7,317 nt of DNA from Spongiibacteraceae bacterium (GTDB taxonomy: Bacteria > Pseudomonadota > Gammaproteobacteria > Pseudomonadales > PIVM01). Positions 1-5,708 of the stretch are shown one piece after another. The stretch's first letter is position 1; each line of letters begins with the position of its first letter. The stretch is taken from positions 1 to 7,317 of the forward strand of contig JAUXDF010000157.1 in assembly GCA_030618505.1 (NCBI GenBank), read 5' to 3'. The notes under the pieces were generated by a model. It saw only the letters and a program-made list of their open reading frames with translations, ran no database searches and was not told the DNA's origin. The translations under genes and the position numbers were made by a program.

Positions 1-348
1 ACGGCCATTGGTCATATCCACCTTAAAGTTACGAAAACGAATCGAGTCAATGGAGTCATCCCTTTGGCTAGAGTCATCCCAGCCAACAGCCTGCCCAAGC
101 ATCCCAATAAATTCAACGACATTCATCGCCATTAGATCAGGATCACCAGAATCGTAACTTTGACCCACTTTTATATTGATACCCTTGTTGGTAGCGCCGG
201 CACCGAACTGGGTATAAACCGCCATAGGGTTGGACATGTCTTGAACTTCACTTTCTTTGGCCGTACTTTCTTCAGCACTTGCAGAACTAACGGCGAAAGA
301 ACCTAAAAAAACAGATAAAACCAAAGCTTTTTTTCTTGAAATATTCAT
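1..348 (-). CDS. Exported protein of unknown function, N-terminal part (runs off left edge)
   Basis: This reading frame begins with ATG at 346-348 and stays open for 116 codons to the window edge, so only the N-terminus is visible. Residues 1-25 form a clear signal peptide: a basic start (SRKK), a hydrophobic core (ALVLSVFLGSFAV) and an SASA cleavage site before EES. The mature part is Gly-, Asp- and Ser-rich, with alternating segments such as MAVYTQFGAG and IRFRNFKVDM that would suit a beta-rich envelope protein. An acidic DDSSQR-DDSIDS stretch near residues 94-105 comes from a repeated 10-bp unit. A weak GTGAG site precedes the start. The gene lies 56 bp beyond the end of the outer-membrane protein gene on the same strand with no obvious terminator between them, so co-transcription is likely. 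I do not recognise the family. Export is fairly sure; function is unknown. Confidence 0.7.
   Translation of the reverse strand, partial: MNISRKKALVLSVFLGSFAVSSASAEESTAKESEVQDMSNPMAVYTQFGAGATNKGINIKVGQSYDSGDPDLMAMNVVEFIGMLGQAVGWDDSSQRDDSIDSIRFRNFKVDMTNGR
53..80. repeat. Short direct repeat GAGTCATCCC (two copies)
   Basis: GAGTCATCCC occurs at 53-62 and again at 71-80, a spacing of 18 bp or six codons. On the minus strand it encodes two Asp-Asp-Ser units within the exported protein at the left edge. This looks like a small in-frame duplication or low-complexity acidic coding sequence rather than a regulatory repeat. Confidence 0.5.
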
Positions 349-404
349 AAATTCTCACTGATTGCTAATAGCGGTTAATATAAGGATTAGGCAGAAAAAA
401 ATCT

Positions 405-1178
405 CTAAAAAGAATAACTGACACCAATCAATGGGCCCGTTGTTTTGGTATCAAAAACAAAACCATTGTCATCATAATCCACATCAACGTAGCGCAAAGC
501 ATAACGCATTGACCAGCTATCGGACAAAGTTTGATTCGCTGTTAGCGCAAGCTGAAAAGAAGAGTCAGAACCCACGCCAAAACCACCCAACTCCAACTGC
601 CCTATCAATGACCACTTCTCGGCGAACTGCCAATTACTAATCACCCCGATCAATGGATCCAGCCAGTCATCCCCAATACTCACGCGCTGGGCATTTTGAC
701 CCGGCCCCTGAAACTGTATGCTTGCTACCGTGTCAATATCTACCTGTCGGATGCCTCCATAGAGGTAAAAGTCGTAGTCGGCATTATTGATCAATCGGTA
801 CCCCACATCAAGATCCCAGAATGTTTCTCTGGCGGTAATATCCGTATTGGCTATAGTCAGACCGCTGTTTCCGATCGTCATGGACAGATCATCCACCAAC
901 TTCATATAAATATAGTCAGTCCATATTACCCAATCGCCCTTGCTCGCTTTAAAGGCAATCAATGCAGCGCTATCGAGACGCTCAGCAATATCGCTAAAAC
1001 TCATATCCAGCTCGACCACCATATCGCCAACAAGCGGTACATCTGTTTGGCCAATATCACCTTGCTGAGAAACCCCCCAAATATAGGGCGTTATTTGAAA
1101 CTGCCATTGTTCCTCGGCGTGTGCCTGAAAAGCCAATAAGGGTGCGATCATCAATAAAGATTTTTGGAAAGTTTTCAT
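405..1178 (-). CDS. Outer-membrane beta-barrel protein, unknown function (257 aa)
   Basis: The protein has a signal peptide at residues 1-21 (basic MKTFQK, hydrophobic LLMIAPLLAF, cleavage AHA before EE). The mature chain is made of alternating aromatic/polar strands (FQITPYIWGVSQQ, WVIWTDYIYMKL, YDFYLYGGIRQVD, SMRYALRYVDVDY). It ends in GVSYSF, and a terminal Phe preceded by alternating hydrophobics is the usual barrel-assembly signal. The early TPYIWG motif is common in small outer-membrane proteins annotated only as hypothetical. About 236 mature residues would fit a small barrel of roughly 8-10 strands (inference). The start is supported by GGGAG seven bases upstream. A strong stem-loop lies between it and the upstream hydrolase gene, so it probably has its own promoter or depends on read-through. 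It may form a transcript with the exported protein to its left. Location is well supported; ligand or role is unknown. Confidence 0.8.
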   Translation of the reverse strand: MKTFQKSLLMIAPLLAFQAHAEEQWQFQITPYIWGVSQQGDIGQTDVPLVGDMVVELDMSFSDIAERLDSAALIAFKASKGDWVIWTDYIYMKLVDDLSMTIGNSGLTIANTDITARETFWDLDVGYRLINNADYDFYLYGGIRQVDIDTVASIQFQGPGQNAQRVSIGDDWLDPLIGVISNWQFAEKWSLIGQLELGGFGVGSDSSFQLALTANQTLSDSWSMRYALRYVDVDYDDNGFVFDTKTTGPLIGVSYSF

Positions 1179-1206
1179 TTATCGACTCCCAATATTAATA
1201 ACTAAG

Positions 1207-1247
1207 AAAACCAGGAGCCACAGCTAAATCTGTGAGTCCTGGTTTTT
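1207..1247. terminator. Strong, nearly symmetrical stem-loop terminator after the MBL hydrolase gene
   Basis: The stem pairs CCAGGA (1211-1216) with TCCTGG (1237-1242) and CACAG (1219-1223) with CTGTG (1230-1234). A 2x2 internal mismatch separates the two helices and the loop is six bases (CTAAAT). It is flanked by AAAA on the left and TTTTT on the right, so it could act in both directions. Only the leftward reading (T-run TTTTCTT) matches the visible transcription, where it would end the DUF3299-MBL message 26 bp after its stop codon. Confidence 0.8.
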
Positions 1248-1273
1248 GAGTTCAATTATCCGTGCGGGATAAC

Positions 1274-2707
1274 TTACTTTTTACTTTGCTCTTCAAGAAG
1301 CTTGTTATTTTTTTGCTGTAGGGTCCATTCTTGACCCATACCCTTTTTCAGGCTGTCTGGTAGGCCATCTAAAGGCACCACAAGAGTACTCTTCACTGGC
1401 CACTCTTCTAACAATACAGGGTGGTAGCCTTTTGGATAGTATTTCTTCGGATTAATCTCCTGCTCACGCACAAAGGGCTCTTGGATTTTTGTTCTGTCCG
1501 TTGGCGGTAAAGGCACCACTAACTGACCATTAGAGAAATCAAATTGTGGCGAACGGTTATTGGGGAAATCAGGCAAAATACCTTCACGTACCCAAACCAG
1601 ATCTTTTGTCATGTTAACAACAATGCCGTCTGGCGCACCAAAATGATAAGGCCCTTTCCAGTGGTGACGAATCTCGGCAACCGCCTCCTCATTCTGATAA
1701 GGGTCAAAAGCCATGTGTGTGGTCATAAACATACGAGGTTTAATCTGATTAGCCAGATAACCTGCGGCATAGGCTGGGGTATGATGTGTATCAACGGTAT
1801 AACGGCCTAAAAATGGTGGTACACCCTGCACACCCGAGCTGATTTCTAGCAACTCTGGCTGCATTTCAGTGACGTAAAGATCACAGCCTTTGGCATATTT
1901 GATATCAAGCTTGCTAGGGCGACCATCACCAGTCCACACAAAGCACATGTCATTCCAGTCAAGACGGTAACCTGATGCACCATCTTTGGCGTGGGAGCGT
2001 TGCCAATGGATTACTTTTACGCCATTTTCTTCATAAACAACGCCGCCGTTATCGCGAAAATCAAATTCGTTAACTTTGATGTCCCAGCCTTTTCCCACCG
2101 GGAAAACACTAAAAGCATCGATATGCCAGCCCAACATTTTTCTCATACCCTCAACCATGGCTTTTGTACCGTATTCTGGCGTACGCCCTGAAGGACCATG
2201 AACCGTTAGCTGCTCATGCCAACCACCCGACCATGTGCCAAACATCCACAAATAAGGCAATGAGCCAAAGTGATCAACGTGTAAGTGAGTGATAAAAACA
2301 TCGTTTATCTGATTGAGGGCAACTCGGGCGGCAACATAATTTGACACCGAACCTTCACCCATATCAAAAACAAATTTATCGCCATTACCCAGCTCGACAA
2401 AAATTGAGGTATTCATCTGTCCTGGACGAATCGAGGGAGATGTTCCCATAAAGGTCACCCGCATTTCTTCAGGCTGAACTTCCTCCGTGCCTGGAAACCA
2501 GTTGGCCGCACTTTGTAACCACGGCATGGGCTTTACACCTTCAAATAACAAACCTTCCTTCCATCGGTCACCCGGTACACCACCGGATAATGCTGCCTGG
2601 ATATCTTCCTTTGAGGAAGGTTCCTGAATCGGTGGCGCGGCCGCAAAAGCCTGAGAAACTCCAGCCACCAGCAACATTGCCAGCGCCCTGCGAAAATATT
2701 TGATCAT
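1274..2707 (-). CDS. Secreted metallo-beta-lactamase-fold metallohydrolase (477 aa)
   Basis: A signal peptide spans residues 1-22 (FRR, then hydrophobic ALAMLLVAGVSQA, AFA cleavage). The MBL core runs from about residue 82 (MRVTFMGTSPS) to about 335. The metal-site signature THLHVDHFG supplies His141, His143, Asp145 and His146. Further likely ligands are His239 (QRSHAKDG), Asp261 (WTGDGRP) and His331 (TTHM), with a His308-His309 pair in between, so the active site appears complete. The GTSPS start and the layout resemble the tRNase Z/arylsulfatase-like branch of the superfamily more than class B beta-lactamases. From memory, a group named GntH (guanitoxin-associated MBL hydrolase) has a similar style, but I cannot confirm membership and would not transfer that function. 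The roughly 140-residue C-terminal tail (Pro- and Lys-rich) has no recognised domain. AAGGAG lies six bases before the ATG. The gene starts 30 bp after the DUF3299 gene, so the two likely share a transcript. Confidence 0.85.
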   Translation of the reverse strand: MIKYFRRALAMLLVAGVSQAFAAAPPIQEPSSKEDIQAALSGGVPGDRWKEGLLFEGVKPMPWLQSAANWFPGTEEVQPEEMRVTFMGTSPSIRPGQMNTSIFVELGNGDKFVFDMGEGSVSNYVAARVALNQINDVFITHLHVDHFGSLPYLWMFGTWSGGWHEQLTVHGPSGRTPEYGTKAMVEGMRKMLGWHIDAFSVFPVGKGWDIKVNEFDFRDNGGVVYEENGVKVIHWQRSHAKDGASGYRLDWNDMCFVWTGDGRPSKLDIKYAKGCDLYVTEMQPELLEISSGVQGVPPFLGRYTVDTHHTPAYAAGYLANQIKPRMFMTTHMAFDPYQNEEAVAEIRHHWKGPYHFGAPDGIVVNMTKDLVWVREGILPDFPNNRSPQFDFSNGQLVVPLPPTDRTKIQEPFVREQEINPKKYYPKGYHPVLLEEWPVKSTLVVPLDGLPDSLKKGMGQEWTLQQKNNKLLEEQSKK

Positions 2708-2713
2708 GGTACT

Positions 2714-2719
2714 CTCCTT
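2714..2719 (-). promoter_or_regulatory. Ribosome binding site of the MBL hydrolase gene
   Basis: AAGGAG on the minus strand, six bases before the ATG at 2707, lies within the 30-bp gap after the DUF3299 stop. It fixes the start and shows independent initiation within the two-gene transcript. Confidence 0.8.
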
Positions 2720-2737
2720 ATTAAAAAAACAATCGTT

Positions 2738-3280
2738 TTAAAATATATACGGCTCTATTGAAGCCCCCTTAATGGTGTAGCCCGTTGGCCCCTCGTCAGT
2801 TTCAACAGTCTGTAATCGCATATTGCCCTTCACCCATAAAGGCGCGTAAGGGTTTTCTATGGCTAATGCCTGCTCAAGGTAGACATATACCAACTGGTTC
2901 GGATCATGATGGATATGTGCTCTCACATGATGCTCTAAGAAGGGCACAAGAATAAATGCCGAGACAACATTTTTCTCGAATTTAACAGGAATCATAAACC
3001 CGGGTATTTTGACGTGTTTATTGTCCAGAGTCTTAACAAGTGAAGCCTTGTCGACATGATGATGTGTATCTTCGTTCGATGGGTCAGGAAGGATCATAGG
3101 GCGACTCCAATTTTCGGGAATCAATTCAGCCCATTCCAGTGCTGTATAACTGGCGGCATCCTTTTCCGACGCTTGCGCCTGAGGGAAAAAGCCAAACAGC
3201 GTCATAAAAAATATGGCTAATAGCGTCCTGTAACGCAGCGCAATAGAAGTACCTGGACGATCATCTGGAAAAAAGGGCAA
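2738..3280 (-). CDS. Exported DUF3299-family protein with His-rich segment (180 aa, TTG start)
   Basis: The protein matches DUF3299 by the pattern EWAELIPENW (about 49-58), IPGFMIPVKFEKN (about 92-104), FILVPF (109-114), PNQLVYVYL (127-135), PLWVKGNMR (about 147-155) and a final TGYTIKGASIEPY. A signal peptide is present (RYRT, hydrophobic LLAIFFMTLFGFF, QAQA cleavage near residue 37), so it acts in the periplasm or envelope. DUF3299 members are often found beside envelope-transport genes and their biochemical role is not established. The start is TTG: AAGGA lies eight bases upstream, and the next in-frame ATG would cut the signal peptide. Where the family usually reads GACIHVPPPP before NQ, this one reads EHHVRAHIHHDP, with His117, 118, 122, 124 and 125. 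A further HHH at 73-75 makes a metal-binding role conceivable. It is followed closely by the MBL hydrolase gene. Confidence 0.8.
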   Translation of the reverse strand: MPFFPDDRPGTSIALRYRTLLAIFFMTLFGFFPQAQASEKDAASYTALEWAELIPENWSRPMILPDPSNEDTHHHVDKASLVKTLDNKHVKIPGFMIPVKFEKNVVSAFILVPFLEHHVRAHIHHDPNQLVYVYLEQALAIENPYAPLWVKGNMRLQTVETDEGPTGYTIKGASIEPYIF

Positions 3281-3308
3281 CTTTTATTTCCTTACTAAAA
3301 CGTTTTAA

Positions 3309-3328
3309 TAGAAATCATTATAATCAAA
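3309..3328. repeat. 20-bp shared element, copy 1
   Basis: TAGAAATCATTATAATCAAA matches the sequence at 5484-5503 at 16 of 20 positions, including AAATC and TTATAAT. It lies 29 bp before the DUF3299 start. It could be an operator for a shared regulator, or partly just two AT-rich -10 regions. Confidence 0.45.
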
Positions 3329-3344
3329 CCATACGTTATGCCAG
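3317..3344 (-). promoter_or_regulatory. Putative promoter of the DUF3299-MBL pair
   Basis: On the minus strand, CTGGCA (3339-3344; four of six to TTGACA) is followed after 16 bp by a perfect TATAAT (3317-3322). Transcription would start near 3310, giving a leader of about 30 bases with AAGGA placed correctly before the TTG start at 3280. The -10 box lies inside the 20-bp element also found upstream of the sulfatase-like gene. Confidence 0.5.
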
Positions 3345-3370
3345 GTACAATTTATACCTAATCCAGCGGC

Positions 3371-3547
3371 TCAATCCAGCAAAATATTTTGCAAACCGTC
3401 TATTTCTTTTTGGCTTAAGCCTAGCCTGTCTCGCAATTTCATCACCGAAGGCTTGATCGAGCGTCTCCACATAACATCAATCTCAGTTGACGCTGACAGG
3501 TGTTCGATGAACCCTGCCAACGCACTGAACGTTGATAGAAAACGACC
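3371..3547 (-). pseudogene. Possible gene remnant: 58-codon open frame, unrecognised
   Basis: This minus-strand frame opens just after a TAA (3548-3550) and ends in TGA at 3371-3373. Its translation looks protein-like: ALAGFIEHLSAS, then WRRSIKPSVMKLRDRLGLS and QKEIDGLQNILLD, with amphipathic helical patterning and few rare residues. No ATG stands near its 5' end; the first ATG (3472) would leave only 33 residues, and an internal TTG is at 3520. A second open frame beginning with ATG at 3587 (MFWSTAGSLACLLRSF) overlaps it in another phase, so a frameshifted small gene is possible. There is no good Shine-Dalgarno site. I cannot name a family. It may be the tail of a decayed gene left between the sulfatase and the DUF3299 pair, or chance. 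Confidence 0.3.
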
Positions 3548-3580
3548 TTAGGAGACAAGCCAAACTACCCGCGGTTGACC

Positions 3581-3595
3581 AGAACATTTTGTTCT
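3581..3595. repeat. Perfect dyad AGAACA-TTT-TGTTCT
   Basis: Two six-base arms separated by three bases lie 24 bp past the sulfatase-like stop codon. The stem is AT-rich and lacks a T-run, so it is a poor terminator. A dyad of this size would also suit a dimeric regulator, or it may be a transcript-end hairpin. Confidence 0.4.
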
Positions 3596-3618
3596 ATCTT
3601 ATCCTGGTTTAAGGGTTA

Positions 3619-5355
3619 TTAAACTCCCCAATCAGCATCAAAATTCTCCAGCATTTTTCCTCGTTTCTTCAATACCTTTTTAATATCAAAAGGAACGTCC
3701 TTCTGTTTGAATCGAGGTTGACTGGCTTCAATCAACTCCGGACGCGCATCTTTGATGCCCTTAAATGGCAAGCCTTGAGCCATAGGGGTATTGGGATAGG
3801 ATTCCATCCAAACTTCATGGCGAGCTTTCATTGCGGTAAATACGCCCTTCAACGGAAAGCCTTGCAGCATTTTTGGTTGAACTTCACGAGGATCAGTATA
3901 AAGATCATGGAATGCGGCACCACTTAAACCCGGTAACTCACCCACCCACCGGCGCTTAAAACGACCTTTAACTGTTGCAGCATAGACATTACCCGTATAG
4001 ATATGAACATAATCACGTCGACTATGGGTATCGCCTTCTAGAATTAGGGCTGTTTGGTCAATACCATCGATAATACGATTTGTTGGAATGTATTTAGTCG
4101 CACCACCAAGACGGGCAAATGTGGTGTAAAGATCCGTAGCATGAACAATATCACCGATAAGGCTACCCGCCTCAATCACACCAGGCCAATAAGCCAAAGC
4201 CGCTACACGCACACCACCTTCCGTAAAGTCACCTTTACCACCTCGATAAATATGATCAACCATTCCAGGAGGGCCGTTATGAACCATAGGGCCATTATCC
4301 GCCATCAAAATAACCAAGGTATTTTCAGAAATGCCCAGTGCTTTTAATTCTTTTTTCATTTCACCGATAAAAGGATCTAATCGGACGAGTCCTTCCTGTA
4401 ACAACCCACCACTTAGCGTTAACTTTTCAGGGTAACCAGTAAACTGTGTGAGCTGTGGCCAATAAGCAACATAGAAAGGTTTTTTAGCGGTGGCATTCTT
4501 TTTAATAAACGCCATCGTTCTTATTTTAGTTTCTGCCGATATTTTGTTGTAATCCTTAAGATCACCCGTCTTCACAAACTCGGTTACCGGGCCGCCTTTT
4601 TTACCTTCCAATGCCCAAACATAACCTTTTGGACGCCAGCCTTTGTCCATATCGTATGGGTCATCAGGCCAAATTTCCGGATGCATGCTTGTTGGCATGA
4701 TTCCACCAGCTCTTTCCACCTGCTCTACATATAAGCTGGGGACCTGATTATAAGGTGTCCATAATGCCTCATCATAACCTTGCTTGGTCATGTAGCTTTC
4801 TTCGATATCACCAAGGTGTGATTTACCATAGAATGCCGTTGCGTAACCCGCTTTACTAAGCACTTCAGCGATGGTTACTTCGCTTGCTGGTAATCCTGCG
4901 TATTCATACGGGAAACCTGTGTTATACATACCACTACGAATAGGATGCCTGCCAGTGATTGATGCTGCGCGCGTCTGAGTGCAGGCAGGTTCAGAATACA
5001 TACGGGTAAAGTACGCGCCTTCCGCTGCAATTTTATTGAGCTCGGGGGTTTCAAAACCACGATTTTTCTGCAGCGCAGGAATACCAATCTCACCTACGGG
5101 TGTGTCGTCCCACATAATATGGATGATATTAGGCGGCGTACCATATTTATCCTTCAGTGCCTTGAGCTTTTTATCCAGCTCCTTATCCTGCGCGGCCCAC
5201 TTTTCACCATGCTGCGCTTTTAGCACATAAAATTCGGCATCGTGAATAATATCTTTCGCCTGCACACTCCCTGCAACGACTGCCACTGACAAAGAGCTTG
5301 CCAATAGTGAGGAGCGCAGGACTTTATTAATATGCCTACGTTTTGGTTTATACAT
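3619..5355 (-). CDS. Secreted sulfatase-like (arylsulfatase-type) hydrolase with non-consensus CTQTR motif (578 aa)
   Basis: A signal peptide spans residues 1-33 (KPKRRHINKVLRSS, hydrophobic LLASSLSVAVVAG, VQA cleavage), placing the protein in the periplasm or outside. The sulfatase (alkaline phosphatase fold) core starts at PPNIIHIMWDD, with metal ligands Asp83-Asp84. It continues with SEPACTQTRAASITGRHPIRSGMY (Cys125, Arg129), FYGKSHLGD (Lys178, His180), LMADNGP (Asp353-Asn354) and RGGKGDFTEGGVRV (Lys374). Length and order fit family S1 sulfatases, which hydrolyse sulfate esters after Cys is converted to formylglycine. Two oddities weaken a plain assignment. The maturation motif has Gln where Pro/Ala is usual, and YWPQLTQFTGYP lacks the His normally found in the PxxxPH-type segment. 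It may act on an unusual substrate, use unmodified Cys, or be altered in activity. AAAGGAG eight bases upstream supports the start. It is divergent from an AraC-type gene, its likely regulator. Confidence 0.85.
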   Translation of the reverse strand: MYKPKRRHINKVLRSSLLASSLSVAVVAGSVQAKDIIHDAEFYVLKAQHGEKWAAQDKELDKKLKALKDKYGTPPNIIHIMWDDTPVGEIGIPALQKNRGFETPELNKIAAEGAYFTRMYSEPACTQTRAASITGRHPIRSGMYNTGFPYEYAGLPASEVTIAEVLSKAGYATAFYGKSHLGDIEESYMTKQGYDEALWTPYNQVPSLYVEQVERAGGIMPTSMHPEIWPDDPYDMDKGWRPKGYVWALEGKKGGPVTEFVKTGDLKDYNKISAETKIRTMAFIKKNATAKKPFYVAYWPQLTQFTGYPEKLTLSGGLLQEGLVRLDPFIGEMKKELKALGISENTLVILMADNGPMVHNGPPGMVDHIYRGGKGDFTEGGVRVAALAYWPGVIEAGSLIGDIVHATDLYTTFARLGGATKYIPTNRIIDGIDQTALILEGDTHSRRDYVHIYTGNVYAATVKGRFKRRWVGELPGLSGAAFHDLYTDPREVQPKMLQGFPLKGVFTAMKARHEVWMESYPNTPMAQGLPFKGIKDARPELIEASQPRFKQKDVPFDIKKVLKKRGKMLENFDADWGV

Positions 5356-5363
5356 TGTATATT

Positions 5364-5370
5364 CTCCTTT
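5364..5370 (-). promoter_or_regulatory. Ribosome binding site of the sulfatase-like gene
   Basis: AAAGGAG on the minus strand lies eight bases before the ATG at 5355. It is close to the ideal sequence, so efficient translation is expected. Confidence 0.8.
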
Positions 5371-5378
5371 GGATAAAA

Positions 5379-5393
5379 CCCTACTTTTTAGGG
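5379..5393. repeat. Small hairpin in the sulfatase leader
   Basis: CCCTA (5379-5383) and TAGGG (5389-5393) are inverted around a five-base loop, just upstream of the Shine-Dalgarno site. It could form a weak leader hairpin; no larger structure is evident. Confidence 0.3.
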
Positions 5394-5419
5394 GGGTCAG
5401 ATAAAATGGCTAATTTTCA

Positions 5420-5447
5420 AATATAAAGTTTGGCTAGCCCGGACAAA
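5420..5447 (-). promoter_or_regulatory. Possible promoter of the sulfatase-like gene
   Basis: On the minus strand TTTGTC (5442-5447) precedes TATATT (5420-5425) by 16 bp, which would give a leader of about 58 bases. Both boxes are imperfect, as expected for an activator-dependent promoter, but the region is AT-rich and other placements are possible. Confidence 0.25.
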
Positions 5448-5483
5448 AGATAATTTCTATCCTCTTATCCAATAAAGCCTTAA

Positions 5484-5503
5484 TGTAAATCGTTATAATA
5501 AAA
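5484..5503. repeat. 20-bp shared element, copy 2
   Basis: TGTAAATCGTTATAATAAAA matches 3309-3328 at 16 of 20 positions. It lies about 130 bp before the sulfatase-like start, next to the palindrome TAGTGCACTA. A shorter related string, TATAAATCG, occurs at 5638-5646 just before the AraC-family gene. Confidence 0.45.
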
Positions 5504-5564
5504 TAGTGCACTAAACTCGACAGATTAAGTGCTTTTTTTGAATAACAAGATCAAATTCTATACA

Positions 5565-5593
5565 GCTCACTAAGCTGCAAAAATTCAGTGAGC
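5565..5593. repeat. Inverted repeat GCTCACT ... AGTGAGC
   Basis: Perfect seven-base arms at 5565-5571 and 5587-5593 flank a 15-base loop. A nested CAGCT/AGCTG pair lies at 5563-5577. The site is 115 bp before the AraC-family start. It lacks a T-run, so it is better read as a possible operator than a terminator. Confidence 0.4.
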
Positions 5594-5633
5594 CCTGCCA
5601 GCATGCCCGCTTACCGCGTTGCTCATTAAAAGT

Positions 5634-5661
5634 TTGATATAAATCGCATTATCAGTAAAAA
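5634..5661 (+). promoter_or_regulatory. Possible promoter of the AraC-family gene
   Basis: TTGATA (5634-5639) is followed after 16 bp by TAAAAA (5656-5661). Transcription would begin near 5668, downstream of the ATG at 5661, which favours the ATG at 5709 as the real start. The -10 box is only a four-of-six match. Confidence 0.3.
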
Positions 5662-5696
5662 TGAAATTCAATAACATCAAAAAAACGCAAAAACGC

Positions 5697-5702
5697 AAAG
5701 GA
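5697..5702 (+). promoter_or_regulatory. Ribosome binding site that fixes the AraC-family start
   Basis: AAAGGA lies six bases before the ATG at 5709. The in-frame ATG at 5661 has only TCAGTAAAA before it, with no Shine-Dalgarno site, so the shorter protein is preferred. Confidence 0.75.
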
Positions 5703-5708
5703 TTAGCG

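Larger units (their letters stand above)
3281..3618. other. Intergenic region between sulfatase-like and DUF3299 genes
   Basis: This 338-bp gap contains, from right to left on the minus strand: a 15-bp perfect dyad just after the sulfatase stop (3581-3595), a 58-codon open frame that looks like a gene remnant (3371-3547), and a promoter-like site with a 20-bp element shared with the sulfatase upstream region (3309-3344). No convincing Rho-independent terminator follows the sulfatase-like gene, so some read-through into the DUF3299-MBL pair is possible. Confidence 0.6.
5356..5708. other. Divergent control region between the sulfatase-like and AraC-family genes
   Basis: This 353-bp AT-rich region contains start signals for both genes. 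From left to right: the sulfatase Shine-Dalgarno (5364-5370), a small CCCTA/TAGGG hairpin in its leader (5379-5393), a possible leftward promoter (5420-5447), the palindrome GGCTAGCC (5432-5439), the 20-bp shared element (5484-5503), the palindrome TAGTGCACTA (5504-5513), the inverted repeat GCTCACT/AGTGAGC (5565-5593) and a possible rightward promoter (5634-5661). No convincing gene is seen. The density of dyads suits regulated divergent transcription. Confidence 0.6.

Noticed and set aside
696..1139. 147-codon open frame on the plus strand
   Set aside because: It is entirely antisense to the outer-membrane barrel gene, has no ribosome site, and its translation resembles no domain. The opposite strand has a signal peptide and barrel pattern.
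4875..5093. Minus-strand 72-codon frame inside the sulfatase-like gene
   Set aside because: It overlaps the conserved sulfatase signature region in another phase and has no start signals.
5661..5708. Upstream ATG extending the AraC-family protein by 16 residues
   Set aside because: The extension is Lys/Asn-rich with no Shine-Dalgarno site, and a possible -10 box overlaps this ATG. AAAGGA before 5709 is much better.
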